Part shown: positions 17,962-31,170 of the stretch, in pieces
Numbering within the stretch: position 1 is the stretch's first letter
Layout of the letters: each line of letters opens with the position of its first letter
NCBI RefSeq assembly: GCF_016239305.1
Contig: NZ_JAEHOQ010000010.1
Span: 1-64,000, forward strand
Reading direction: 5' to 3'
Origin: Proteus vulgaris
GTDB lineage: Bacteria > Pseudomonadota > Gammaproteobacteria > Enterobacterales > Enterobacteriaceae
Length of the DNA: 64,000 nucleotides
Program-made: the position numbers and the translations under genes
Notes under the pieces: generated by a model
What the model saw: the letters and a program-made list of their open reading frames with translations, nothing else
Databases searched by the model: none
What the model was told of the DNA's origin: nothing

Positions 17962-19200
17962 TTATTCGTTATTCTGATTAAGTCGCGATTTCCATTTTAT
18001 AATCGCGACTTCTCGTTGTTTTGTTAACGCTTCTCGTATTGCACTGCCTTTTAACCCACTTTCAATTATTGGCTTAATATCCACATTATTTGCTACAGCA
18101 AAAGCTTGGCAAAGAAAAGAACGTTGTGGATAAGCTAGATTTTCTAACCCTAGACGTCCTCGAGCATCTGCTTCACTGACCATCGCTAATTGTTCAACAC
18201 GTTCAGGTTTTCGCCATGCATCAATGGCATCAAATAAGCGGATAATTTTAGAAGGGCGCATTCTATCAATACGATGGATATGATCGTGAAATTTTGCTGT
18301 CAAACGAGCCAGATCACGAATGTGATTTGGAATACGATAGCGTTGGCACAATGCTTCAACTAAAGGTACACCAGCAGGACCATGCCCGTGATGATGTGGC
18401 CATTTTTCAGGTGAAGTTGTTCCTTTTCCCAGATCATGACATAAGGCACTAAAACGCACAGCAATATCATCTGTTAATTGACTGGCGATATTAAGCACCA
18501 TCATGGTGTGAACGCCGGTATCAATTTCAGGATGCCATTTTTCAGGGGCAGGTACGCCAAATAGGGCATCGATTTCGGGGAAAAGAACCTTTAAAGCACC
18601 GCACTGGCGTAAAACTTCAAAGTAAACCTGAGGGGTATGGCTCTCAAGGGCTTTTTCAGTCTCTTTCCAAACACGTTCTGCCGTTAACGCGTTTAGTTCG
18701 CCACTTTGCGCCATTACTTTCATTAACTGTAGCGTTTCTGGTGCTACGCTAAAACCTAAAGACGAGAATCGAGCCGCAAATCGTGCAACACGTAGAACTC
18801 TTAAGGGATCTTCTGAAAATGCGTCAGAGACATGGCGAAGTAACCTTGCATTGATGTCATCTATGCCGTGGTAAGGATCGACATATTCGCTATCGGCAGA
18901 ATAAGCAATAGCGTTAATGGTGAGATCACGACGAGCTAAATCATCTTCTAAGGTAACATCTGGTGCAGCGTAACAGGTAAATCCCGTGTAGCCAGAACCC
19001 GATTTTCTTTCCGTACGCGCAAGGGCATATTCTTCATGGGTATCTGGATGAAGAAAGACGGGAAAATCTTTGCCAACTTGTTGATAGCCTTGCTGTAACA
19101 GTTCTTCGGGTGTTGCACCAACAACAACCCAATCTCTATCTTTTACAGGTATCTGTAATAATTGGTCACGTACAGCGCCACCAACAAGGTATGTTTTCAC
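17962..19200 (-). CDS. cca: multifunctional CCA-adding tRNA nucleotidyltransferase
   Basis: Adds or repairs the CCA tail of tRNAs; 412 residues, the same as E. coli. The N-terminal nucleotidyltransferase has [12 protein letters not shown], the DRDWVVVG metal-binding carboxylates and [10 protein letters not shown]. The C-terminal HD domain ([14 protein letters not shown] and CHDLGKG) is known in the family to give phosphatase and phosphodiesterase activity. No gap separates it from the end of folB. Confidence 0.98.
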   Translation of the reverse strand: MKTYLVGGAVRDQLLQIPVKDRDWVVVGATPEELLQQGYQQVGKDFPVFLHPDTHEEYALARTERKSGSGYTGFTCYAAPDVTLEDDLARRDLTINAIAYSADSEYVDPYHGIDDINARLLRHVSDAFSEDPLRVLRVARFAARFSSLGFSVAPETLQLMKVMAQSGELNALTAERVWKETEKALESHTPQVYFEVLRQCGALKVLFPEIDALFGVPAPEKWHPEIDTGVHTMMVLNIASQLTDDIAVRFSALCHDLGKGTTSPEKWPHHHGHGPAGVPLVEALCQRYRIPNHIRDLARLTAKFHDHIHRIDRMRPSKIIRLFDAIDAWRKPERVEQLAMVSEADARGRLGLENLAYPQRSFLCQAFAVANNVDIKPIIESGLKGSAIREALTKQREVAIIKWKSRLNQNNE

Positions 19201-19227
19201 GGGATCATGATTCCTTTTGGTTGAATA

Positions 19228-19848
19228 TTAGTTCATCCAACGATCGTTGCGTTTACGACGACGAGGAATGATATGCGGAAGGATCAGACCAAAAACAAGA
19301 CCTGCACCAGCAACACCGCCACCATACATAAACCACTGTAAGATGATGTCACGTTGTCTGTCATCTAACTGTTGATTAGCAAAATCGAGTTTTTTTTCGG
19401 CAACAGCAAGTTTTGTTCTCATCTGCTCATTTTCTTTCTTCAAACCGTTGATAATATCATCACTGTTTGAGACTTTGTTTTGCATATCTATAGTACGCTG
19501 ATTCCAGCTTTGGTCGATATTCGCTAGTTTATCGCGCAGTGTTTGGATCTCTTTTTCCATAGCAGGAATACGAGTGCGCATACTTGGTTGGGCGCTTAGT
19601 TGGTTTTCTGGCAACCAGACAGTACGATCTTTATCGTCTTTAACTTGTACATAACCCGTTGCCGCATTGCGAGAAAGTACAGTCACTGTTGAACCTGAAT
19701 TTAAAGAGCCAACAATTCGATACTGATTTCCTGGTCCACTATGCACATAAGTGGATAATTCATCGGAAACATAGCGAGTTTCTGCGTGTGAGCTCAGAGA
19801 AACACCTAAGCCAAGTAAGGAAATAAAAAGTAAGGGTAATTTTCGCAT
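19228..19848 (-). CDS. ygiM: SH3-domain membrane protein YgiM (TIGR04211 family)
   Basis: Protein of 206 residues when started at MRKLPLLFISLLGLG (19848), the same length as E. coli YgiM. The signal peptide ends SSHA. An SH3b-type domain (about residues 25-85, with YVHSGPGNQYRIVGSL) is followed by a coiled coil (about 95-165), a C-terminal membrane helix (about 172-192) and a basic tail RRRKRND. The molecular role is not established. It lies 27 bases upstream of cca on the same strand. Confidence 0.9.
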   Translation of the reverse strand: MRKLPLLFISLLGLGVSLSSHAETRYVSDELSTYVHSGPGNQYRIVGSLNSGSTVTVLSRNAATGYVQVKDDKDRTVWLPENQLSAQPSMRTRIPAMEKEIQTLRDKLANIDQSWNQRTIDMQNKVSNSDDIINGLKKENEQMRTKLAVAEKKLDFANQQLDDRQRDIILQWFMYGGGVAGAGLVFGLILPHIIPRRRKRNDRWMN

Positions 19849-20067
19849 TATGTTTTCAACTTTTTTATCTATACAAGAGAATATTTTTACTGATACTAAA
19901 GAGTAAAGTTTGCGTAAGCAAATAGTAAACCAGAATGAGAACAGTCTTAACTGGTAGAATATAGGGATAATCTGCCTTTTATTCATTATTGTTATTAGGC
20001 TATCACTTGCAAAATGAAAATGCGTCAAATATTTTACTAATTAATTGATTTACTTAAGGGAAATAGA

Positions 20068-20991
20068 ATGAGCCAATTAGAAACCGAACTCAAAATGAGC
20101 GCCATACCTGCCGCTATTCCTCATATTATTCAGCGCATTCTAACTCTACCACATCAGCATTCTGCCCCTAAAAAGCTGACTAATCTTTACTTTGAGACTG
20201 CTGATAATCAGATCCGTCGTTGGGATATGGGATTACGTATTCGTGGTGTTGATGACCATTATGAAATGACGATTAAAACAGCGGGAAAAGTCGTCGCTGG
20301 TTTACATCAACGCCCAGAATATAACGTTGAACTAACACAACCTAAATTAGATTTAGCACGCTTTCCTACGGAAATTTGGCCAGAAAAGACCGATCTTACT
20401 TTATTAGAATCTCAGCTTAATGTGTTATTTCATACAGATTTTTATCGTGAAATCTGGCTTGTTGAGTATCAAGATAGTCAAATAGAAGTCGTTTTAGATC
20501 AAGGTATTATTCGTACCGAACAATATGAATTACCGATCGAAGAGTTTGAGCTAGAACTTAAAAAAGGTAATGTGTTAGACGTTATTGCATTAGCAACGTA
20601 TTTAGGTGAAAAAGGCGGATTACGTCTTGCCTCTCGCAGTAAAGCAGCTCGGGGCTATTATCTGGCAAAAGATAAGCCTGCGTTATCGTTGAGTGTAGTG
20701 AACCTTTCTCCTAGTGATACAACGGCACAACAACTCACAAAATGGTTAAGTGCAATACAGGCATTAGAAGAAGCTATTTTTGCTAATCCAATACCCCCGA
20801 CAATTACCATGGCTGCAATGTTGGCGTTATTTTCAGATTGGTGCAAAAAGCAGTCTGATTTACCAGAGTTGATGCAACATTCACTGAATGCAATTTCACC
20901 GTTAACATTTACAACCGCAACCGATTATTATCATGTTTTATGGTTAAACTTTAAGTTATCTTCTACGTCGTGGCTACTGTCTATTGCTTAA
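20068..20991 (+). CDS. ygiF: inorganic triphosphatase YgiF, short form lacking most of the CHAD domain
   Basis: The CYTH fold is complete: the N-terminal ExExK signature (LETELKM), then MGLRIRG, YEMTIKTAG and LHQRPEYNVEL, and IEEFELELKKGN with metal-binding glutamates. E. coli YgiF has about 433 residues with a helical CHAD domain after CYTH. Here the protein is 307 residues and only about 95 poorly conserved residues follow the CYTH part. No CHAD remnant lies in the 26 bases before glnE, so this is a shortened gene and not a frameshift with the rest downstream. Confidence 0.88.
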   Translation: MSQLETELKMSAIPAAIPHIIQRILTLPHQHSAPKKLTNLYFETADNQIRRWDMGLRIRGVDDHYEMTIKTAGKVVAGLHQRPEYNVELTQPKLDLARFPTEIWPEKTDLTLLESQLNVLFHTDFYREIWLVEYQDSQIEVVLDQGIIRTEQYELPIEEFELELKKGNVLDVIALATYLGEKGGLRLASRSKAARGYYLAKDKPALSLSVVNLSPSDTTAQQLTKWLSAIQALEEAIFANPIPPTITMAAMLALFSDWCKKQSDLPELMQHSLNAISPLTFTTATDYYHVLWLNFKLSSTSWLLSIA

Positions 20992-21017
20992 TTTCCTGAC
21001 AACGTGAGAGCCTATTT

Positions 21018-23858
21018 ATGTCTGTTATCAGTGTACTTCAATCATTGTGGGATAAAGCACAGTGTGGGTTTTCTTCTCAACTTAATGCGCTGGCGCCTTT
21101 TAGTGAGCAAGAACAACAATTTCTCGCATTTAGTCCTTTTGCAACCGAGCATTTTCGGGTTAATCCTCAATGGTTGACTGATATCAGGCAAAATCCCCCC
21201 ACGGGTGCCGAATGGCAGAATTATGAAACTCAATTAACAGCAATGTTAGCTAATGTTGATAATGAAGATGGTGTTATGCGGATCTTACGTCAATTTCGCC
21301 ATCAACAATTAGTGCGCATTGCGTGGTTACAATTTTTCCAATTAGGCGATATTCCTTGTGCGCTAAAACATTTAAGTGTACTGGCTGAAACCCTAATTTG
21401 TGTTGCAAGAGACGCGCTTTATCAGCAATGTTGCCAACAATGGGGAACACCTTGTGATAGTGAAGGTAAACCTCAACCATTGCTGATTTTAGGTATGGGA
21501 AAATTGGGCGGATTTGAACTTAATTTTTCCTCTGATATCGACTTAATTTTTGCTTATCCTGAAAATGGATTTACCCAAGGTGGGCGTCGAGAGCTTGATA
21601 ATGCTCAGTTTTTTACACGATTAGGTCAAAAGCTGATTAAAGTACTGGATCAACACACTATTGATGGCTTTGTCTATCGTGTTGATATGCGATTGCGCCC
21701 ATTTGGAGAAAGTGGCCCTTTGGTAATGAGTTTTGCAGCGCTTGAAGATTATTACCAAGAGCAAGGACGGGATTGGGAGCGCTATGCGATGATCAAGGCG
21801 CGTGTATTAGGGGCTGAAAAGAAAGCGTATTGCCAAGTTTTACGCCAAATGCTACGTCCTTTTGTTTATCGTCGCTATATTGATTTCAGTGTTATTCAAT
21901 CGCTACGAAATATGAAGTCCATGATAAGTCGTGAAGTACGTCGCCGTAGCATGATTAATAACATAAAACTCGGTGCGGGTGGTATTCGTGAAATCGAATT
22001 TATTACACAAGTTTTTCAGTTAATTCGCGGTGGTAGAGAGCCTGATCTACAGAGTAATTCACTATTAACGGTTTTAAAGGCGATCACAACGCTTGAATTA
22101 TTAACAGAAAAAGAAACAACACAATTAGCTGAAAGCTATCTCTTTCTTCGTCGATTAGAAAATTTATTACAATCCATTGGAGATCAGCAGACGCAAACCT
22201 TACCAGATAATGAAGAAGATAAAGCGCGGCTCACTTTTGCAATGGGATATGATAATTGGGAAACGCTTTATCAAGAAATTGACCACAAAATGCAGGCAGT
22301 ATCTGTTATTTTCACGCAATTAATTGGTGAAGAAGATGAAAATGATGAAGACGAAGATATCTCTGAGTTTAAACGTCTCTGGTTACTTGGGCGTTTACCT
22401 GAAACCTCGTCATTATTTCATCAATCACTCACTGTTGAATCATTGGATGCGATTAATCAGACATTACAGCTATTTCGCCAAGACATCGGTAAGCGAACGA
22501 TAGGGCCAAGAGGGCGAGATGTTCTTGATACATTAATGCCAAAGTTACTGGCTAAGATTTGCCAGCAACCTCAAACGCTAGTTACGTTACAACGAGTCAC
22601 ACCGTTACTATTAAGCATCGTTAGTCGTACAACCTATTTAGAGTTGATGCAAGAGTCTGATGAAGTTCTCACTCATGTCATACGATTATGTGCAGCTTCC
22701 CCGATGATCGCAGAACAGTTGGCACTTCATCCTTTACTGTTAGATGAATTACTTGATCCTAATTCACTCTATCAGCCACTACCTTTAGATGCATATCGTG
22801 ATGAATTACATCAATATTTATTACGTATACCAGAAGAAGATGAAGAGCAACGACTAGAAGCTCTGCGCCAATTTAAACAAGCTCAACTGTTGCGCATTGC
22901 TGCGGAAGATATCACGGGCGTATTACCTGTGATGAAAGTTAGCGATCACTTAACGTACCTAGCGGAAGCCATCATTCATGCTGTTGTTCATCAAGCTTGG
23001 TCATATATGGTGAAGCGTTATGGTGAACCTGAACATTTAGTTAATCGTGATGGGCTAGGTTTTGCGGTGGTTGGATACGGCAAATTGGGAGGATGGGAAT
23101 TAGGCTATAGCTCAGATTTGGACTTGGTATTTTTATTAGACTGTCCAATGAATATTATGACAACTGGAGCAAAACAGATTGATGCTCGTCAGTTTTACCT
23201 ACGCCTAGCACAGCGTATTATCCATTTGTTCAGTACACGAACCTCCTCTGGCGTATTGTATGAAGTCGATGCGCGTTTACGTCCTTCCGGTGAATCAGGA
23301 ATGTTAGTAAGTACGATCCAAGCTTTCGATGAATATCAGAAAAATGAAGCATGGACATGGGAACATCAAGCCTTAATTCGAGCCAGAATAATTTATGGTG
23401 ATGAGCAGTTACAACAGATGTTTTCCCGTATTCGCCACGAAACATTGTGCCTTTCTCGTGATGCCAATGTATTACAACATGAAGTACGCGAAATGCGTAA
23501 AAAAATGGTGCAACATCTTGCACCAACACAGGCAGACAAGTTTGATTTAAAAAACTCATCAGGCGGTATTACAGATATTGAGTTTATCGCACAATATTTG
23601 GTATTACGTTTTTCTCATCAATATCCTGCATTAACGCGTTGGTCTGATAATGTGCGTATTTTTGAGTTAATGGCAAAATATCAAGTGATGGATGAAGAAG
23701 GAGCTCAGGCTTTGACGCATGCTTATGTCACATTACGTAATGAATTACACCATCTTGCGCTACAAGCGTTACCTGCGATTGTGGATAACAATTGTTTTAT
23801 TGTAGAGCGAGAGCACGTATTAAAAAGCAAGCAAAAGTGGCTTGGTGAGCACGAATAA
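21018..23858 (+). CDS. glnE: glutamine synthetase adenylyltransferase/deadenylase
   Basis: Bifunctional regulator of 946 residues, the same as E. coli. It adds AMP to glutamine synthetase or removes it in response to glutamine and PII. Two nucleotidyltransferase domains are seen: the first with [20 protein letters not shown] (deadenylase side) and the second with [20 protein letters not shown] (adenylyltransferase side). An acidic linker ([10 protein letters not shown]) follows about residue 440. It lies between ygiF and hldE, as in E. coli. Confidence 0.98.
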   Translation: MSVISVLQSLWDKAQCGFSSQLNALAPFSEQEQQFLAFSPFATEHFRVNPQWLTDIRQNPPTGAEWQNYETQLTAMLANVDNEDGVMRILRQFRHQQLVRIAWLQFFQLGDIPCALKHLSVLAETLICVARDALYQQCCQQWGTPCDSEGKPQPLLILGMGKLGGFELNFSSDIDLIFAYPENGFTQGGRRELDNAQFFTRLGQKLIKVLDQHTIDGFVYRVDMRLRPFGESGPLVMSFAALEDYYQEQGRDWERYAMIKARVLGAEKKAYCQVLRQMLRPFVYRRYIDFSVIQSLRNMKSMISREVRRRSMINNIKLGAGGIREIEFITQVFQLIRGGREPDLQSNSLLTVLKAITTLELLTEKETTQLAESYLFLRRLENLLQSIGDQQTQTLPDNEEDKARLTFAMGYDNWETLYQEIDHKMQAVSVIFTQLIGEEDENDEDEDISEFKRLWLLGRLPETSSLFHQSLTVESLDAINQTLQLFRQDIGKRTIGPRGRDVLDTLMPKLLAKICQQPQTLVTLQRVTPLLLSIVSRTTYLELMQESDEVLTHVIRLCAASPMIAEQLALHPLLLDELLDPNSLYQPLPLDAYRDELHQYLLRIPEEDEEQRLEALRQFKQAQLLRIAAEDITGVLPVMKVSDHLTYLAEAIIHAVVHQAWSYMVKRYGEPEHLVNRDGLGFAVVGYGKLGGWELGYSSDLDLVFLLDCPMNIMTTGAKQIDARQFYLRLAQRIIHLFSTRTSSGVLYEVDARLRPSGESGMLVSTIQAFDEYQKNEAWTWEHQALIRARIIYGDEQLQQMFSRIRHETLCLSRDANVLQHEVREMRKKMVQHLAPTQADKFDLKNSSGGITDIEFIAQYLVLRFSHQYPALTRWSDNVRIFELMAKYQVMDEEGAQALTHAYVTLRNELHHLALQALPAIVDNNCFIVEREHVLKSKQKWLGEHE

Positions 23859-23953
23859 GGGTTTGTTAGCAGGAACGTTTATGAGTGTCTCTTTTTGCTT
23901 AACAAGTTATGGTATTATTTCGGCTTATTTTGAAAATAAATGTGGAGTATGGG

Positions 23954-25378
23954 ATGAAAGTAACGCTGCCGGATTTTAACAAGGCCAATGTACTGGTTGT
24001 CGGTGACGTCATGTTAGACCGCTATTGGTATGGCCCCACAAGCCGTATTTCACCAGAAGCCCCAGTGCCAGTGGTCAAAGTAGATACCACAGAAGAGCGC
24101 CCCGGTGGTGCGGCAAACGTGGCAATGAATATTGCTTCACTCGGAGCTAATTCACGTTTAGTGGGTTTAACGGGTATTGATGAAGCCGCAAAAGCATTGA
24201 GTAATACATTAAATCAGGTCAATGTACGCTGTGATTTTGTCTCTGTTGCGACACACCCAACCATTACAAAATTACGTGTGCTTTCACGTAATCAACAATT
24301 AATTCGTCTTGATTTTGAAGAAGGGTTTAGCAATGTTGATCCTCAACCTATCTATGAACGTATTCAACAAGCGTTGCCTTCTATTGGCGCACTGATTTTA
24401 TCAGATTACGCGAAAGGCGCACTTTCTCATGTTCAAGAAATGATCCAGTTGGCAAAGAAAGCGGGTGTTCCAGTATTAATCGATCCTAAAGGGTGTGACT
24501 TTGAGCGGTATCGTGGTGCAACGTTATTAACGCCGAATATGTCAGAATTTGAACAAGTTGTCGGCGCTTGTAAAACCGATGATGAGCTGGTGGAAAAAGG
24601 CACTCAATTAGTTCGAGATTTAGAACTTGATGCTTTACTGATCACACGTTCTGAACGTGGAATGAGCCTTATTCGAGCGAATGAAGCACCATTACATTTA
24701 CCAACACAAGCCCAAGAAGTTTATGATGTTACTGGTGCAGGCGACACTGTAATAGGTGTATTAGCAACCTCTTTAGCTGCAGGTAAACCTCTAAGTGAAG
24801 CTTGTTTCCTTGCAAATGCGGCTGCAGGTGTTGTCGTGGGCAAATTAGGGACATCGACTGTATCACCTATTGAATTGGAAAATGCTATTCGTGGTCGTGC
24901 TGACAACGGTTTTGGTATGATGGATGAAGAACAATTAAAACAAGCCGTTGAATTAGCTCGTCAGCGCGGTGAGCGCATTGTGATGACTAATGGGTGTTTT
25001 GATATTCTTCACGCAGGCCATGTTAGTTATTTAGCGCATGCACGTAAACTAGGTGACCGCTTAATTGTCGCTGTTAATAGTGATGCATCGACTAAGCGAT
25101 TAAAAGGTGAAACACGTCCTGTTAATCCATTAGAACAACGAATGACAGTGCTCGGTGCTTTAGGTGCAGTCGACTGGGTTGTTGCGTTTGAAGAAGATAC
25201 ACCACAGCGCTTAATTGCTTCTGTCTTACCGGATATTTTAGTTAAAGGCGGGGATTATAAACCTGAAGATATCGCGGGTAGTAAAGAAGTTTGGGCTGCA
25301 GGCGGTGAGGTAAAAGTGCTGAATTTTGAAGACGGCATTTCTACAACGAACATTATTAATGCGATTAAAAAGAAATAA
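23954..25378 (+). CDS. hldE: bifunctional heptose 7-phosphate kinase / heptose 1-phosphate adenylyltransferase
   Basis: Makes ADP-heptose for the LPS inner core; 474 residues (477 in E. coli). The start at 23954 ([20 protein letters not shown]) has GGAGTATGGG upstream. The N-terminal PfkB-type kinase shows [12 protein letters not shown] and the catalytic DVTGAGDTV. The C-terminal nucleotidyltransferase shows [12 protein letters not shown] with its HxGH motif. It ends at a strong terminator. Confidence 0.98.
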   Translation: MKVTLPDFNKANVLVVGDVMLDRYWYGPTSRISPEAPVPVVKVDTTEERPGGAANVAMNIASLGANSRLVGLTGIDEAAKALSNTLNQVNVRCDFVSVATHPTITKLRVLSRNQQLIRLDFEEGFSNVDPQPIYERIQQALPSIGALILSDYAKGALSHVQEMIQLAKKAGVPVLIDPKGCDFERYRGATLLTPNMSEFEQVVGACKTDDELVEKGTQLVRDLELDALLITRSERGMSLIRANEAPLHLPTQAQEVYDVTGAGDTVIGVLATSLAAGKPLSEACFLANAAAGVVVGKLGTSTVSPIELENAIRGRADNGFGMMDEEQLKQAVELARQRGERIVMTNGCFDILHAGHVSYLAHARKLGDRLIVAVNSDASTKRLKGETRPVNPLEQRMTVLGALGAVDWVVAFEEDTPQRLIASVLPDILVKGGDYKPEDIAGSKEVWAAGGEVKVLNFEDGISTTNIINAIKKK

Positions 25379-25400
25379 TGGCATTAATTAACTGCAAAAG

Positions 25401-25416
25401 GCACTCTTTGGAGTGC
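25401..25416 (+). terminator. terminator after hldE
   Basis: GCACTC/GAGTGC stem with a 4-base loop, followed by seven T (25417-25423). Confidence 0.85.
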
Positions 25417-25474
25417 TTTTTTTATAATAAAAAATCCAACTACTATAAATTTTTAATGATATTTTTATTAATGA

Positions 25475-26179
25475 TTATTGTTCTCTTTTTAAATGATACT
25501 CAACAATATAATCTTGAGTGTTTCTGTACATAATTGAATAATTAATATAATCCCCCTGAGTGCTATATGATAATGTGCTGAGTCTTAATATAGGAATGCT
25601 GGTTTCTATTTTTAATAATTGACAAATATTGTTGTCGGGCATAATAGGATGAAAAGTTTCATAACTTCCTGATATTTTTATTTGGCAAATATTTTCAATA
25701 AAATCAAATTTAGATCCTTCTAGATGTGTTAAGGTTAAATTACTAAAATATTTAACAGGCATGTAACTGTCTTCAACAATAAGAGGTTTATTATCAACAT
25801 AACGTATTCTTCTTGAATAAAAAATGCGTTCATTTGAATTGATGCGTAATTTACTGGCTATAGATAAAGGACAGGGAATAACACGAAATTCTATGACTTC
25901 ACTTTTTACATTGTGACCTGTATTTGCCATTAATTCGACAAAGCCTTTTAGGCTAGCATTTTCATGATGAACATCTTTTTCTTTAATATAAGTTCCAGAA
26001 CCATGTTTTCGTTCTAATAATCCTGCGGTCACTAATAAATCTACTGCTTTACGTATTGTCATTCTCGATACGTTGTATTGTTGTGCTAATGATTTTTCTG
26101 CTGGTAAAGGGTCACCAATTTGATATCCCGCCGAATTTATTTGAATTCTTAGGCTTTTTGCAATGTCTTTGTAGATCAC
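25475..26179 (-). CDS. GntR-family transcriptional regulator (HutC/UTRA type)
   Basis: Regulator of 234 residues starting at GTG (26179), with AAGAGG eight bases upstream. The N-terminal winged helix includes PLPAEKSLAQQYNVSRMTIR and LLERKHGSGTYI. The C-terminal UTRA ligand-binding domain runs from about residue 85 (IFYSRRIRYVDNKPLIVEDS). It is divergent from the alpha-glucoside PTS genes and is probably their repressor, with a phosphorylated sugar as effector. A copy of the AGATCACTTT element overlaps its own start codon, which suggests autoregulation. The specific sugar is inferred from the neighbours. Confidence 0.88.
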   Translation of the reverse strand: MIYKDIAKSLRIQINSAGYQIGDPLPAEKSLAQQYNVSRMTIRKAVDLLVTAGLLERKHGSGTYIKEKDVHHENASLKGFVELMANTGHNVKSEVIEFRVIPCPLSIASKLRINSNERIFYSRRIRYVDNKPLIVEDSYMPVKYFSNLTLTHLEGSKFDFIENICQIKISGSYETFHPIMPDNNICQLLKIETSIPILRLSTLSYSTQGDYINYSIMYRNTQDYIVEYHLKREQ

Positions 26180-26182
26180 TTT
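26173..26182. promoter_or_regulatory. AGATCACTTT element overlapping the regulator start codon
   Basis: First of three exact 10-base elements in the divergent region. Position over the GTG start would allow autorepression. Confidence 0.4.
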
Positions 26183-26276
26183 TATACCTCTTTTTATTCT
26201 TAAAATTGGCTCTCTTTATTTAATTTATCTGAATCTAATCTTTTGATATATAGGATAATCATTTATACCTCTAAAA

Positions 26277-26292
26277 TGTGAACGTTATCAAA
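26277..26292. promoter_or_regulatory. CRP-like binding site
   Basis: TGTGA-ACGTTA-TCAAA has the 5-6-5 layout of a CRP site with one mismatch in the right half and symmetrical A/T flanks. It lies in the divergent region of a PTS sugar operon, where CRP control is expected. Confidence 0.5.
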
Positions 26293-26298
26293 AAATAA

Positions 26299-26336
26299 AA
26301 AGTGATCTGCTTTTTGACCAAAAATGAGATCACTTT
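26299..26336. promoter_or_regulatory. inverted pair of AGATCACTTT elements, putative GntR operator
   Basis: AAAGTGATCT at 26299-26308 and its exact complement AGATCACTTT at 26327-26336 form a 10-bp inverted repeat with an 18-base spacer. A partial copy (CAGATCAC) follows near 26358. The arms also resemble CRP half-sites, so part of the signal could be CRP binding. Confidence 0.5.
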
Positions 26337-26480
26337 GCTTGAAAGATTAGTATGAATCAGATCACGAATAACTCATTTTAGATGAGAGAATAAAGAAAAA
26401 AGAACTTAATCTGAATTTACAGAATAAAAATGAATTAAATAGCATATCGTTTCAGTAGCAGTAAATAAGAGGATATTTTT

Positions 26481-29431
<2,951 letters not shown>

Positions 29432-29463
29432 TGAGTAATTGATTTACCGCGCATAAAAAAATA

Positions 29464-29490
29464 ACCCTGTGTCTGGGTAAGATACAGGGT
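29464..29490. terminator. terminator between aglB and ubiK
   Basis: A 10-bp stem (ACCCTGTGTC/GATACAGGGT with one G-T pair) and a 7-base loop, followed by TTTTTA and preceded by A-rich sequence. It sits between convergent genes. Confidence 0.85.
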
Positions 29491-29533
29491 TTTTACTTTA
29501 TTAATAAAGAGAATAACTAATAAAGTAAATGGA

Positions 29534-29854
29534 TTAAGCTTTATTTTCTGCTTGCTTTTCTACTGTAATTTCAACATCTTCAGCTTGAATAACTTCAGCT
29601 TGAGGTTTTGCAATCAGACCAGCTTCTAGCTCATTTAAACGATGTTCTAAGCGTGTTAGTTTTTCACGAGTACGTAATAAGACTTGAGTCTGTACATCAA
29701 ACTCTTCGCGATTGACTAAATCCAACTTGTTTAATTGAGATTGCAGAACAGTGCGGATTTTTTTATCAATATCATCACCAAAATCTTTGATGCCTTGTGG
29801 CAGAACGTTTTGGATTTGGCGCGCGACTTGTTCAAGTTTTTTCGGGTCCAACAT
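29534..29854 (-). CDS. ubiK: ubiquinone biosynthesis accessory factor UbiK
   Basis: Small helical protein of 106 residues (E. coli YqiC/UbiK about 96), starting [15 protein letters not shown] and containing a C-terminal coiled coil (about residues 55-85: [19 protein letters not shown]). It supports the late UbiJ-containing ubiquinone synthesis complex and can bind lipids. The C-terminal extension [20 protein letters not shown] is longer than in E. coli. It is divergent from the ribB riboswitch region, as in E. coli. Confidence 0.93.
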   Translation of the reverse strand: MLDPKKLEQVARQIQNVLPQGIKDFGDDIDKKIRTVLQSQLNKLDLVNREEFDVQTQVLLRTREKLTRLEHRLNELEAGLIAKPQAEVIQAEDVEITVEKQAENKA

Positions 29855-30005
29855 GGGAAGTCCTCACAAATAAAATAGAAAGCTGAGGCTAAGTGTAATA
29901 TGAGGGCTAAGGGAATAAAACCAGATATCAGTATTATTGTTATTTTTTTATTATAAATCGTTAAATAACCGTATGTCATAAAGTGATTATGTGATTAAAC
30001 AAGTA

Positions 30006-30036
30006 TTGTCACGGATTGATGATTGCCTCTTATAAT
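30006..30036 (+). promoter_or_regulatory. probable promoter of ribB
   Basis: TTGTCA (30006-30011) and a perfect TATAAT (30031-30036) are separated by 19 bases, slightly long. It lies about 28 bases before the riboswitch begins. Confidence 0.5.
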
Positions 30037-30063
30037 TTTAAAGCGTATAGTTTCTCCGTTAAT

Positions 30064-30212
30064 CTCAGGGCGGGGTGAAAGTCCCCACCGGCGGTAGATA
30101 CTTGAAAATCCAAGTAAAGCCCGCGAGCGCTTTGTGTTGCCATTGTAATGCAAAGGTCAGCAGATCCAGTGTGATTCTGGAGCCGACAGTTAAAGTCTGG
30201 ATGGGAGAGAAT
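30064..30212 (+). ncRNA. FMN riboswitch (RFN element) upstream of ribB
   Basis: The conserved RFN core is clear: TCAGGGCGGGGTGAAAGTCC, CCACCGGCGGTA, later AGCCCGCGAGC, GGTCAGCAGATCC, GGAGCCGACAGT and the closing GGATGGGAGAGAA. It senses FMN and represses ribB when flavin is plentiful. After it, an 8-bp hairpin at 30254-30278 (TCTGCTTA/TAAGCAGA) probably belongs to the expression platform. A frame crossing the element is not a gene. Confidence 0.97.
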
Positions 30213-30340
30213 AAAATAGCATCAGTAGGATCGTTGTATCCATTCCTGTTGTTTCTGCTTATATTTTTATTAAGCAGAGATCCACTCCTAAGACTGCCCT
30301 GGTTCTGGTAACTTTCATTAATTATTGAGGTTTTTTTACC

Positions 30341-30994
30341 ATGAATCAGACGCTACTTTCCGAATTCGGTAATCCATTTGAGCGTGTTGAACTTGCTCTT
30401 GAAGCCCTTCGTGCTGGTAAAGGCGTGATGGTGCTCGACGACGAGGATCGCGAAAATGAAGGCGATATGGTTTTCGCAGCAGAAACGATGACCACAGAAC
30501 AAATGGCGATGTCTATTCGTCATGGTAGTGGCATTGTGTGTTTATGCATTACAGAAGAACGCCGCCAGCAACTTGATTTGCCTATGATGGTGGAAAATAA
30601 CACCAGTCATTTCCATACGGCATTTACAGTAACGATTGAAGCAGCACAAGGTGTAACAACAGGTGTTTCAGCATCTGATCGTTTAACCACAGTACGTGCA
30701 GCAGCAGCTGAAAATGCAAAACCAAGTGATTTAAATCGTCCAGGTCATGTATTCCCATTACGAGGTCAACCTGGTGGTGTATTGACTCGTGGTGGACACA
30801 CAGAAGCATCGATTGATTTAGCAACATTAGCTGGTTTTAAACCTGTTGCAGTGTTATGCGAATTAACCAATGACGATGGCACAATGGCAAGAGCACCAGA
30901 AGTGATTACTTTTGCTAAAAAGCACAATATGCCTGTGCTAACTATTGAAGATTTAGTGGCTTATCGTCTTCGTGAGGAGAAAAAAGCTGGCTGA
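30341..30994 (+). CDS. ribB: 3,4-dihydroxy-2-butanone-4-phosphate synthase
   Basis: Riboflavin pathway enzyme of 217 residues, the same as E. coli. It converts ribulose 5-phosphate to the four-carbon unit of the flavin ring. Signature segments are [14 protein letters not shown] with the acidic catalytic loop, [10 protein letters not shown] and [10 protein letters not shown], and [11 protein letters not shown]. It is a stand-alone RibB, not fused to RibA, and is controlled by the FMN riboswitch upstream. Confidence 0.98.
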   Translation: MNQTLLSEFGNPFERVELALEALRAGKGVMVLDDEDRENEGDMVFAAETMTTEQMAMSIRHGSGIVCLCITEERRQQLDLPMMVENNTSHFHTAFTVTIEAAQGVTTGVSASDRLTTVRAAAAENAKPSDLNRPGHVFPLRGQPGGVLTRGGHTEASIDLATLAGFKPVAVLCELTNDDGTMARAPEVITFAKKHNMPVLTIEDLVAYRLREEKKAG

Positions 30995-31040
30995 AATTAA
31001 CATGTTATAATCGACACTGAAAACACACACACACTTATTT

Positions 31041-31068
31041 AAGCCACTTAAGGAAACTTAGGTGGCTT
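31041..31068 (+). terminator. terminator after ribB
   Basis: A 12-bp stem with one G-T pair closed by a GAAA tetraloop (AAGCCACTTAAG-GAAA-CTTAGGTGGCTT) and followed by a T-run. Confidence 0.9.
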
Positions 31069-31170
31069 TTTTCATATTTTTTGAATAACTATTTCATACT
31101 TCTTTGACTATATTTCAAGTAAGAAGGCGCTATGCTAACGACATAAGATCACAAGCCATAAGAGGTGATT

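Noticed and set aside
30075-30311. 78-residue frame upstream of ribB
   Set aside because: It lies entirely across the FMN riboswitch and its expression platform, so it is a by-product of RNA conservation.
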